A DNA stretch of 64,000 bases, from contig NW_006763151.1 of the NCBI RefSeq assembly GCF_000264905.1, forward strand, positions 59,643 through 123,642, read 5' to 3'. A model generated the notes under the pieces. It did not search any database, was not told the DNA's origin, and worked only from the letters and a program-made list of their open reading frames with translations. Position 1 is the first letter of the stretch. Each line of letters starts with the position of its first letter. Origin of the DNA: Stereum hirsutum FP-91666 SS1. Taxonomy: Eukaryota; Basidiomycota; Agaricomycetes; Russulales; Stereaceae. The position numbers were made by a program, and so were the translations under genes. This document shows positions 1-9,953 of this stretch, in pieces.

Positions 1-698
1 ACAATTCATGTTTTATACATCAATTCCATCGAATTGACACCCAGCAATGTGATCCGTTCGTCCTGATTCACAAAACTCACAAAGTTACCAAAATACCCCC
101 AGATCACCCTGTCTCCCCTACCAATCTACCCCCAGATATCCAGTACCCCCACCCTAGCATCCCTACTATTATTCCACCATTTTTCCATATTTTTATTGGC
201 CACCGTTCTATTCCTATTCACCCTACGATCATCCCTGCCCATATTCCCCATTTTATCCATACATAACCCAGCCCATTTCACTATATACGCCCTACCTACC
301 CGCCCTACCCATTCCCCAGCACCCCTACCCCATCCCCTACCCCCTACCCTACCCCCAGGACCACCCCCGTACACCCTACCCCATCACCCTGGGCCACCCG
401 GCCACCCAGAATCACCCCCCGGCTGCCCCAGTAGCCAGCCCAGTACTGTCATTTATAATTCTTGGGTCAGAGAAACCTTTGTAAAGGACCCCCTTCTTAC
501 TAGCAGGTACCTTTATAAAGGTGGTACATCCTCTGGTGATGTGAGGTGTAGGGTGTGCTGGAGGTACATCAGGAGGGCCACTCTGGTGACCACCAACGTT
601 CCACTGGTCGGCATTACTAGGTTTGGAAAATTGAAATTATTTTCAGGAATAGAAAGCAAAATGATTAATGAAAAACTTACAAGAGACGCAACAAATCT
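1..698. other. AT/CCCTA-rich non-coding edge
   Basis: I see no supportable gene here. Positions 290-400 are strongly C-rich with irregular CCCTAC-type words. These are not a regular telomere repeat. Two short palindromes of the same design lie at 476-487 and 509-522, each a CCTTT/AAAGG pair around a 2-4 nt centre. The stretch probably belongs to the same repeat-rich neighbourhood as the KDZ remnant that follows. Confidence 0.4.
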
Positions 699-1106
699 TC
701 ACGAGAAAGATTCGAAACCCAGGGACAAGACTGAGGCTGAGGTGCATTGCTGGGACCGGCCACTCTGGTCGGCAACCATAGAAAGATAAGAGGAAGACGA
801 GAACAAAAATATTTTGAACTGAATAATGAAAGGAATCGTACCGTTCACCGGCGGGGCTATCATTGGGTCGATATAAGAAAACTCTTCATCACTTTCACCA
901 TCAATGAAGCCGTCATCCTCTACAGCAGCAGCAGAATCCTGCGAGGCATGTAAAAGCCTCCAGCATTCTTTTTCTTCCTCAATGGCAGCATCATAGTACG
1001 CGTCAATATATTGGAAAGCCCATTCCTCATAACTCTGCTCTCCTTCGTCGAACTCTTTAGCGGAGCTGTTACCTTCTGCTCTTTGTTTGCCGTTGTGGTT
1101 CGCCAT
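699..1106 (-). CDS. Hypothetical acidic ORF beside the KDZ remnant
   Basis: This is an open frame of about 135 codons, read from an ATG at 1106. Its first 85 residues are rich in Glu and Asp (for example EEWAFQYIDAYYDAAIEEE) and the tail is Ser-rich. I do not recognise a family. It lies just downstream of the dead KDZ transposase on the same strand, so it may be the acidic C-terminal part of that element or a second element-borne ORF rather than a host gene. The composition looks coding, but there is no homology support. Confidence 0.25.
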   Translation of the reverse strand: MANHNGKQRAEGNSSAKEFDEGEQSYEEWAFQYIDAYYDAAIEEEKECWRLLHASQDSAAAVEDDGFIDGESDEEFSYIDPMIAPPVNGTIPFIIQFKIFLFSSSSYLSMVADQSGRSQQCTSASVLSLGFESFS

Positions 1107-2439
1107 GATGGTGATCAGGCCAGGGGGTGATGGAGGCAAGATAAGAGGGCATCGTGTCAAGTCTCAGCTCTGCAAGCTCTAACCAAGTCGGAGTTCGAAT
1201 AATGAGATTTGAAACAAGCGCCGCAGAAGTGTGGCCACTCGTTCAAGGTAAGAAGGACTATAAGGAACTTGAAATTACATCAGTCTTGAATATTAAAATT
1301 TTCGAACTGTGCTGCCAAGCGAGCTGTATCATCTCGACAAGCCTCCCTTTCTAACTCCTGTGCGGCTGCTTCTCCATCACTCACATCAACAGAGGTTTTC
1401 CCTTTCCCAAGGCTGCCACCATATCCTGACTCCACCCCAACGGAATACCTGATCCCTCTTGACCTGTAAATCCATTCAGACTCTCGATCTTGTTGAGAAT
1501 ACTATGGTGGTCATTGTTGACAACCTGACACTCATTGTACCGCCCTCTAACCTCTGCAGCTAACATGACATCGCCACGTTCAGTGAGTGTCTTGATAGCA
1601 TCCTCCGAATTCTGCGACAAAAGTAAGCTCCATTATCTTCTTCGCGTCTAGTATTTCTGCCAGCGGATTCATCTTGGCTGCAAGTGAGTTGTATGTGCTG
1701 AGGGCCGTTCGAATAGCTTGACTTCGTGAATTCAGATGAACCCATACATTCTTGCGAACATTGTAGCCTGAAAACAGCTCAGCATATCATGGTACTGAAT
1801 AAAGAAAGATGTAGATGCACTCATTACAGGGACGTTGGCCTTCTGTAGCTCGAATAGTCATTGCACAACCAGACCTTGAAGTTTGTTCAGTACCTGATGG
1901 TAATCGCGTTTCTTGATATATCTCCTGATACTTCGTGTCTGCAGGCTCCCAACGTTTTGCCACCCCCAGTTTGAGCTCGAAGTTGTGGACAGCTTGTTCA
2001 CGTGTGAGGAAACGGCTCAAAGCTAATTCACGCTCACATTCAGCCTTACTCATTGCTGCAGCATCCACGCCGTATGATTGGCCTGGTGTCCAGTTAGTTA
2101 TAAGGAGCGCAGAGCGTGTCTTCTGGTAGATTTGACTAGAGATTCGTAAGTGAAACTGCACGGACATGAATAGTAGATTAGTGAAGGGACCCACTCTGCT
2201 GCCGACATTGCCTTGAGCTCCTTGACATATGCACACTCAAGGGTCCTCTCCGTCGACTCTCCCGATGTCTTCGATCTCAGATATACAAGCTCCTCTTGAA
2301 TCCAGCCTTGAACTTCAGCTCGTTCCATGTTGAGATGCCGAAGCTCTCTGTCAACTTCAGGGGAATATCTGAGGACAATCTTGAGGGCTTGGCGGTAATT
2401 GTTGAGCAAGAAGATCGCTTTCAGAAGTAAAGAGACATA

Positions 2440-2855
2440 CTGTAGTTTTTCGCGCACAAGTTCGTGTCCCGTGTCCCATGGGGGCCGCGAAAAAACTCGT
2501 GCCGCGGGACAGTCCCACCCCATTGACGTGCATTGAACTTGTAAATGGGACAAGCCAAAATTTGGTGCAAATTTGACAAAAATGCAAATATATTCTAGGC
2601 TCCTAAAGTGACCTCAGAAAGGCCCCCAAGACACACTTTGGGCCAGATTTTGCCACTGGGTGAAATATTTTACCCAAATGCAGAGGATAAATGGCTGCTG
2701 AGCGGTTGTGAAAGGTTGTATTCCTGGAAAAGTGTTGATGTTCACGAACATTGTCCCTTGTCCCGGTCTGCTTGCAAACCGGGACACGAACGTATTATGT
2801 CATCTCGGCAACGGCCGAGGGGCGGTGGCGTGAACTTGTGCGCGAAAAAGTACAG
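2440..2855. mobile_element. MITE, TA target duplication, 416 bp
   Basis: The element has 24-bp terminal inverted repeats starting CTGTAGTTTTTCG on the left, with one mismatch between the ends. It is flanked on both sides by TA (2438-2439 and 2856-2857). A second perfect inverted pair, GTTCGTGTCCCG at 2460-2471 and its complement at 2780-2791, sits just inside. It has no coding capacity. The insertion interrupts the KDZ transposase between blocks ending EDKYSNL and starting SLLLKAIFLLNNYRQ. The TA duplication and the terminal form suggest mobilisation by a Tc1/mariner-type transposase, which is an inference from general knowledge of such elements. Confidence 0.85.
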
Positions 2856-4634
2856 TACAGAGATTGCTGTACTTGTCCTCGTCCCATTGCTGAAAGTGAA
2901 GATCGTATGCCTGGAGCCAATGAAACCGTAATGCACTGCGAACAAGCGATGTAACAAGGTTGGAAAGTGAAAATATTTGTTGCATCCCCTCTAGATCCTC
3001 CAACCCAAAGCCAAGGATATAGAGTGAATGGCACTCTAGCTGACAGGTCCGGTTGTGCGCCCATCCATGAAAAGCATTGACTAGAATGTGAAGCTTCCAT
3101 TCGGCTGCAAGTGGCCCAACAAGCTCGCTTGAGTGAACTGTGGCGTTGAACGAGCATCCAATATCGAAACCCAGAACGTTGTGAGGATCAATATTTGTTC
3201 TGAGAAAGTCGGACACTACCGCCAGTGGATACTTTGCCCTAGAGATACTTGTCAGACAATTGCTCAGCAAGCAACAAGGAAAACACCTACAGCTCGCCAC
3301 TTTGAACCATATCACAGAATTTCAAAATAAACCCGTGGCGACAGGAAGCACCAAACATGCCCGTCTGATCCCAGCACTTGAGGGTAACCTTCATTGCCTC
3401 TGGTGCTGCCGCCTTCCAATTCTTGCTGCAGTGGCTGGTCTCGCCAGGGTCTCCATCTGTAGGATCGCCTTGTGAGTCAGACGAATTCAGCCCATTGATA
3501 GGCATAAGATCCTGCAATCGGGTCATGGTCAGTTATAAGTCTAAGGAAATTATTCTTTAAAGAATAGACTCATCTCATCTTCGTCATCATCTTCCACATC
3601 ATCTCTCGGTAGTTCCGGTTGGCTCTTTACTTCGTTCTTGAATATATCCACCTCTTCTCGAGTGAGAAAGTAGTCGCTCTTGAAGTCGTGGTCGTCCTGC
3701 AGGGCGGCAGACATGAACCGCTTCGCGGAGTTGTTCCCGTCAACAACAATCATACGAGAGAAAGCTAGTGTCTTCTCGTCCTGAAGCTTCAAGGAGTTTA
3801 TGTGTGTAGAATTATGTGATACCCAACCAGTACTAGCGTACCTTGAAGCAGCAAGCTGGACATGAATTCTTGACACGCCAATCCGGGTCGTCTCTGCCCA
3901 GTCCTATGAGTACCCGGTCATTGACCTTTCGTAGAATCTGTAGGTATGCATCAAATGCAATAGAGAAGTGCTTGTGCATCTGAGCTCTATATGGAACCTT
4001 GCACATTGTATAAATGGGGGCTCAAACATGCATTTGGGGACAAGGTGGTGTACCTTTTGAAGATCACAGAGTGCCCGAACAAATGGCAGTATACCAAATC
4101 TTGAATGACGCCGATGCAAGCGATAGTAGAGCTCGAGAACCTCAAGATCAATAGCAACTGTAGGCTCGATTGGAGATACTCCTAGAAGACCCAGCTGAAT
4201 GAGTGCCTGATTCATTGATTGCTCGTGCTGCTGTACGACCACAATTTGCTCTCGAGCTAGTGTAGTCCCCGTCAGAAATGGTAGTAGAGTATATGTTGAA
4301 TGAATACTTACTTCGTTCATGGACCGCAGTACAATAAAATGAAGTGGTATCTAATTGCGTAGAATCGGTTGGTGGCACAGAGACTGTTGATGTGTGCGGA
4401 CATGATCCAGAGGTGGGGAAAGACGGGGTCTTTCTTGTCCATAGGGATCATACCGGTGCTCTAGGTATGCGTCTGCCAGAGCTTCGATCTGGTCGTCCCA
4501 GTTGGACTAGAGGGCATGGATGCGGTTGCAACGGTTGACAGACTGCCCCCGTTTGAGATACCATCGCATGCTGTTGAACAGTAGTCGAAGGTTAGCCCAG
4601 AAAATACTGGCAAAATAAAACTGAGTTAAATATA

Positions 4635-4899
4635 CTGTAGTTTTTCGACCAAGTGTTCGTGGGAGAATCACATAAGCCGTGACCACCGCTGGGCCACTGT
4701 TCACTCGGGTGGGCCACGCGTGACGAACCAGCGAAATTGCTCGTATTCAGGTCAAAAATTGGATTTTTGGCGATTTTTGGCACAAATCGGTCACGATTTT
4801 CTGTTCGCGAACCCCTGTGTATGCGTGACCCCGGGACCCTATCTGTTCGTCGACGCACTCCGCGTGATGCGTGACGAATAGTTGGTCGAAAAACTACAG
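4635..4899. mobile_element. MITE, TA target duplication, 265 bp
   Basis: The termini are an 18-bp perfect inverted repeat beginning CTGTAGTTTTTCGACCAA, extendable to 26 bp with two mismatches. TA duplications lie at 4633-4634 and 4900-4901. The outer 13 bp are identical to those of the MITE at 2440-2855 while the interior differs, so both belong to one terminal-repeat superfamily. It sits in the N-terminal part of the KDZ remnant, between the acidic stretch and the block that leads into the conserved CxC region. It contains no coding sequence. Confidence 0.85.
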
Positions 4900-5379
4900 T
4901 ACTTGTTTGTAGAGGTCATGAGTGAGAAGGTCCTCTGCGCCACACTGACATTTGGACCATACTCTCCTCCAATGTGTGATATCTCCTGGGCATTGACAAG
5001 ATCATCATTGTCTGAGTCAGACCAGTAGTCATCATCTGCGTCCTCTTCCTCGTCACTTTGTGGATTGACTAGATTGTCGTAATCAACATCCATGGGAACC
5101 ACGTCAAATTCTGATGGATTGTCGCCGGGTTCAGGTATACTTGCCTCCAATCTGCATGGTCAAGTCATGTAAGGACCTAGGCTAATTTACGGTATGAAAG
5201 ACTGAAAATATATTACGCTGCATAGCGTCCCGACGTTCTCGTAATGCCTCTTTTTCTTCACGAGCAAGTCGGCTAAAGGACTTGACTGCATCTTTGCTCG
5301 TGGTAGCACACCGACCAGGTGTGTAGCTTTTGATTGGCTTAGACCTCGATATTTTGGCACGTTTATAGAACAAACTCAT

Positions 5380-5971
5380 CAAAACTATAAGAGCAGGGGG
5401 TTGGCAGGCTCGACTGCAGTGCCACACGGTGACTTGACCACAGTAAATGAACTACTTGCGCTGTTTTGTTACATAATCATATAATGTTCACGCCACACAT
5501 GCATGACCATTCGAAAAGCAGTAAGTGCTGCCGCTGTTGAAGATGGCCCAAACCTCACTGTTCTGTGATTATTGTAGGGTGATAAATCCTAGTACTCGTG
5601 GTCGACGAGACATTATCACTCTTCAGCATACTGAAGGTGCGAACACTTCGTGCCACTCGCAGTTAGCCCATATGTGGGCTTTGGGCCACAGTGGCACTCT
5701 CTCGAATCATTTTCCTTCGACTACCTACCTCTGACACTCAGGTATAACAAAGGGACAGATGTGCGATAAACACACAGAGAGAAAATCAAAATACTTAATG
5801 ATTATGCACGGTTAAATATAGTATGGTAGCAGAACGGAGGGATGTGTGGCACGTCGTCTGCAACAGCATCAGCGAGTCGTGCAATGTAGAGCCGGCGGTA
5901 GAGGGACGCGGTATGAGGTATGAGCGCGAGGGCCCAGGCCAAGGGAGGGGGAAGCCAGAGGGAGAGACATT
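5380..5971. other. No gene recognised
   Basis: This stretch lies upstream of the KDZ remnant. Short open frames exist on both strands, but none shows a family motif or a convincing splice structure. Confidence 0.4.
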
Positions 5972-6040
5972 GGAACGTCTCCGATGAAGACATCGGAACG
6001 TCTCCGATGAAGACATCGGAACGTCTCCGATGAAGACGTC
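5972..6040. repeat. Three tandem copies of a 23-bp hairpin unit
   Basis: Three head-to-tail copies start at 5972, 5995 and 6018. They are identical apart from one A-to-G change near the end of the third. Each unit contains the inverted repeat TCCGATGAAGACATCGGA, with 7-bp arms and a 4-nt loop. There are no spacers, so it is not a CRISPR array. Confidence 0.9.
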
Positions 6041-6134
6041 GGAGAGGGACCCAAGGTGGTGAGGGGATGGCGGGGCAGCTGCGAAGAAGGGCAAAGGAAA
6101 GGAGAGGCGAGGACAAAGGCGACGCATCTGATCA

Positions 6135-6187
6135 AGCCTAGTTAGGCTCCATCGCCACACCATGCCACCGGAGTCTAACTAGACTCC
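6135..6187. repeat. Pair of near-perfect palindromes
   Basis: AGCCTAGTTAGGCT (6135-6148) and GGAGTCTAACTAGACTCC (6170-6187) are each perfect palindromes around a 2-nt centre, and the two are also similar to each other in inverted orientation. They lie about 380 bp beyond the 3' end of the NCS1 permease gene. They could be a foldback-element terminus or a protein-binding site. Nothing in the sequence decides this. Confidence 0.6.
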
Positions 6188-6562
6188 TTATCAGTGCTAT
6201 CGAGGTGCTGATACCTTAGACACGTTCAACTCATTTTATGTTAGTAAATGGGCGGATCACAATGCTCACAATGTGTTGTATGTACCAAAGAGAGTCGATG
6301 ATCCTTAATACAATACTTATACCACATACTACTGTCTCTATATATACAACCTTTGACAATGGGAGCATACAGTTTAGCTTGTTTGATTCTGTTTGGGATG
6401 TTTGTGCCGCAGATTGAAACATGCCAAACAAATCAGGAATATCAAACCACTGTAAACTACGGAAAACAGTTGTAACACACGCAAACACCTCCAAACCAAG
6501 TTGACTGGTTTGCTGCTGTCTTCCTCTTACCCTTATGATCCTCACCCATGATGGCTGTTGGT

Positions 6563-8954
6563 TTACACCTTTGCCATTCCAACAGTGACATCAGCTCCAT
6601 ACCCCTTCTCCATCTCCCTCTTTGCTTCTTCATTCTCTCCACTACTACCTGCAATACTGCCTTCCTTACCTACACAATCTGGATCCACCAAGATGACTTC
6701 GCTGAGCATGGTCTCGTGAGCGGGAAAAATCTTGGACAAGGTGTAGAACACCACAGAAGCCACAGTGAACTACACATGCCAAACATTACACATGAACATG
6801 GTAGAGGTCAATATAGAAGATGAAAGGTCAGGATGTGAAGAGGAAGTGGACGTACACCAAAGATGTACGCAATATCGAACAGGTGAGTAGCATTGCCGAC
6901 TGGGATACTAGTATTGATGCTGTTGATGAGGCCTGGCATTGTCGGGGGAACAGAGACAATGAGAGCAACCAATGCTCGCCAATTCTGCAATATAATTGAG
7001 CTGAATGCGGCTAATGTGAAAATCGTTAAGACAGAACACACCACTCCACCAGTATAGCGATATCGTCCATGAGGTCGGTACATAGAAGGAACGTCAACGT
7101 TACCGTAGTGTATGAGCCAATACTAGCCCATATCGATCATATTCAGTCATCCATTAGCAGTAGTGGAAGAGGAGACGTACATCGGTGACCATAATGCCAG
7201 AAATGGGTCCCAAGAAAACAGTGTAGCCGTTCATGAAAGACAAGAAGCCTGTTGCACTGCCCACAAAAGCCAAGGTCAGGGCCTTCATCCTACCCCATTT
7301 ACTTGAAGCCCCGACCATACGCACCTAGCCAATATCTCCCAAGGGCACAGTGCCCACCCGCCCAGGATCGCGCAGATGACCTGTCCTCTCCTGATATTGA
7401 TCCATCGCGGACACAACGCCGTCATATCATTTCCGGCGCACAGTGAATTCGCCGACACATTTGTTCCAAGGGTCGTCAAGACGAACGCGAACGCGGCGAA
7501 GAAAGCAGCAGCACGGTTGTCCCATTGATCAATGAGCTTCAGCGGATCCCATAAGGTTTGCCCATAGAGCGTTATGCCAGCAGAGGTGACGGCAATTCCG
7601 ACAAAGGAACAGAGAGTGAAGACGACGGGGATGATTATGAGCTGGATGTATTGGCTGAGAACGAAAGGTAATTCAGGTGAATACAGTTCGATATTTGCTA
7701 CAGGAAGCAGGGCATGAAGACCTACGCTCGCTCGTTCTTTGCATATCGCTGAACATAGCAGTCAGTATTTCTATTGCGCAGCAGTAACTGGAGTCGCCTA
7801 CAGTGAAATCAGGGATGTTCACACCAAGTGTTGCATAAATCCCTAGCGCGCTGTTCAAAGCGCTCAACCACGCCCAACTTAGAGAGGATCCGCTCAATGT
7901 TGTATGTTCCGCGATCAAACCACCCGGCGAGGACGATGGCACCTTCACGAACGCCCAAATAAGCATCGCTAGCTTGAAAGACGAAAAGGATCGAGTCAGC
8001 AATATCGAAGAGAGGCGAGTAGTATCCGAAGTACCCAAGTCGGAGGAACAATGATTGCTTTGGTGAGGAAAAGCCAGCGGATTTTCTGCGGCGAAACAAA
8101 CATGAACGGAAATTGGATGAGCCAGTAGAGGAAGTAGCACATCATGCCTGCGACATTCTGAAGTCAGAGAAGCTGCGACAGAACGAAGATACGGAAACAT
8201 ACCCGAAGTCGTGATGTTCGCGTTGGCAGGCAAATGATTAGGCAGCCTAGCAATAGAAGGCCATATTGCCTTCAACATCTACGACCGCAATGCCACATCG
8301 CATCAGTATGCCCTCCATCTTACTTAGCCCCACTCACAATGTAGACGATGAACGCACCTGATAAACGCATTCTGATCCCGTGTACGTCTGTATTCCGAAC
8401 CAGAACATGGAGAGCACGACCCTACTGATCACACTAAAGTAACTCAGCCAAAATCCAAATGAAGATCTATTGAGCACGGGGAACGGAATGTGCAGTCGTG
8501 CGCCAATGGTCCCATTCAGTACCATTACGATAGCAATGATGATGTGCCCAACAGCAATCGCGGGCAGAGCCTGTCTCCTGCATTCGGTCAACACAAATCG
8601 GTGAACACCAGACATCCGAGAGTAAGCAAAAACAGTACAGACGCACCAAGAAAGCCCAATAGCTAGCATTGAGGACGCGAGCTCCCATACCGCTGCATTC
8701 GTCGCGTCCGAGATCCAGTATGCAATGTAATTCCATGTCTTCCACGTCCTCAAATGTTCGGGTACGGGGTCCATGTCCTAGAAGATAGCGGAATACCATC
8801 TTAATCGTCCGAAGAAATCTTATAACAATGTGAGTAGACGCACCTTGTTACTCCATGCATTTGAAGGTGCGAACGTCGAGGGTTCTGGCTCAAGAGCCCA
8901 ATATGAAGGCTTCGTCAATGCCGCTGCTCTTGATCGTATCGACATTTTGGCCAT
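6563..8954 (-). CDS. NCS1-family nucleobase/allantoin-type permease
   Basis: This encodes a polytopic plasma-membrane transporter of the nucleobase-cation-symport-1 family, about 550 residues with roughly 12 membrane segments. Translation probably starts at the ATG at 8954 (MAKMSIRSRAAALTKPSYW). Exon 1 ends at 8844 with a GTGCGT donor. The next exon opens DMDPVPEHLRTWKTWNYIAYW, followed by WISDATNAAVWELASSM, then NRSSFGFWLSYFSVISR, and FWFGIQTYTGSECVYQ. These are typical of the fungal Fur-like branch (uracil, uridine, allantoin). Later exons give PQKIRWLFL, LGIYATLGVNIPDFT joined to RYAKNERA, and SANSLCAGNDMTALCPRWI. The C-terminus (DPDCVGKEGS onward) is short and hydrophilic, with a stop at 6563-6565. 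At least six short introns are needed. Family assignment is firm. The substrate cannot be read from sequence, and no purine or pyrimidine catabolic gene lies nearby. Confidence 0.88.
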
Positions 8955-9953
8955 CAGATGCTACGAAGACGTGGGCGCGCCTGTCGACGAGCAAGTCGTT
9001 CCGGTCTCAAAGGCTTTGGAAGCTGGAGGACGTCCATCAAGAAGCCAGTTTTCGGAGGCCCTTGTGATCCCGATAGGAATGGAAAGGAAATGATAAGAGG
9101 CCGGACTCAGGCTGGGCGCGTCTATTAGGTTAGAGATAACGGTTGCAGCGGGCGATATCGCACGAGTCAAGGACTCGCGTGATTGGGACGATACCTTCGT
9201 CCCAAATGCCATATAGGTAGACTCATAGACGACGAGGACGGAGCGATAGATCAAAGCAATGTGGACAAGGACTAAGGACGTCGCTACTGTAACCAGGGCG
9301 ATCGCAGAAGTCAACTCCAAGTTCAACTTGACCAGCGCCATTCCTCTGGGTTCCTCGCCACAACGGCGGCGCTTCACAAAATGAGAGCCTCGAATATGCA
9401 TGGCAGAGACTGAAAGAATGACTACGCGTCGATTAACCATTGTTCAAGCTATCGTACTATACTCATACTGACGGGATATAGATATACGTATGCAAAGCCG
9501 CCAAGTCAGTCGCCGCCGTTCTCGTCCCCATACTGTAACAAAGTGAGACTCAACGGCCGCGCCTGAGCGGGGCAACAAGCTGTTCTGGCGTGGCTACAGG
9601 TAGATCTGAGAAGGACAATCGAAGTCCGTGTAAAATGCTGTAATAAAAAGACAATGGATGGAGGTTGAGAGCGGGGGAAGCGGAGAAGGGATAGAGCGAG
9701 AAAACCTCTGAATGATGCTGGTCGTAATAGTCGTGAAGGCGTGAAAATAATGTAACTGTGTTGGGATCAGTCCGTGGAATCCCTCGTTTGTGCCGTGCAT
9801 TTCATGTTCGTTGACATAAGCTGGCTCGTTCTCCCGCACAGATGTGAGAACGATGGTCTGCGAGAAAGCCACACTCTCAATATTTCCATGGATATGGGTG
9901 CCCATGCTCGCAACCAGCGGAATGAGAAATCCAGGCCATAACATCTCTCCGAG
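8955..9953. other. Intergenic, NCS1 promoter side
   Basis: This kilobase separates the kinase stop codon from the NCS1 start and should hold the NCS1 promoter. A 159-codon minus-strand frame (8961-9440) with one hydrophobic stretch (SAIALVTVATSLVLVHIALIY) lies inside it. It has no recognisable family and I do not call it a gene. Confidence 0.4.

Larger units (their letters stand above)
1381..5379 (-). pseudogene. KDZ-family transposase, dead copy
   Basis: The minus strand carries consecutive blocks of a KDZ (Kyakuja-Dileera-Zisupton) transposase, the large DNA-transposase family common in mushroom genomes. In order these are an N-terminal exon from an ATG at 5379 (RRDAMQRNIFSVFHT), an acidic stretch at 5150-4905, the CxC-type N-terminal region at about 4600-3904 (VAIDLEVLELYYRLH), the catalytic-core part at 3876-2858 (RMIVVDGNNSAKR, CRHGFILKFCDMVQSGE, FDIGCSFNATV, HGWAHNRTCQL), and a C-terminal part at 2437-1787 (FLLNNYRQALKIV). 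The frame is broken by two MITE insertions at 2440-2855 and 4635-4899, and by stops and frame changes after about 1880. Family membership is clear from these motifs. Exact ends and introns are not resolved, and no terminal inverted repeats of the KDZ element itself were found. Confidence 0.85.

Noticed and set aside
290..400. CCCTA-rich stretch that suggests a telomere
   Set aside because: The words are irregular and not tandem TTAGGG complements, and the window continues into ordinary genes.
5972..6040. CRISPR-like repeat array
   Set aside because: The repeats abut with no spacers, and the host is a eukaryote.
8961..9440. 159-codon minus-strand frame with one hydrophobic stretch
   Set aside because: It has no family motif or splice link to the permease and lies in its promoter, so I could not support it as a gene.
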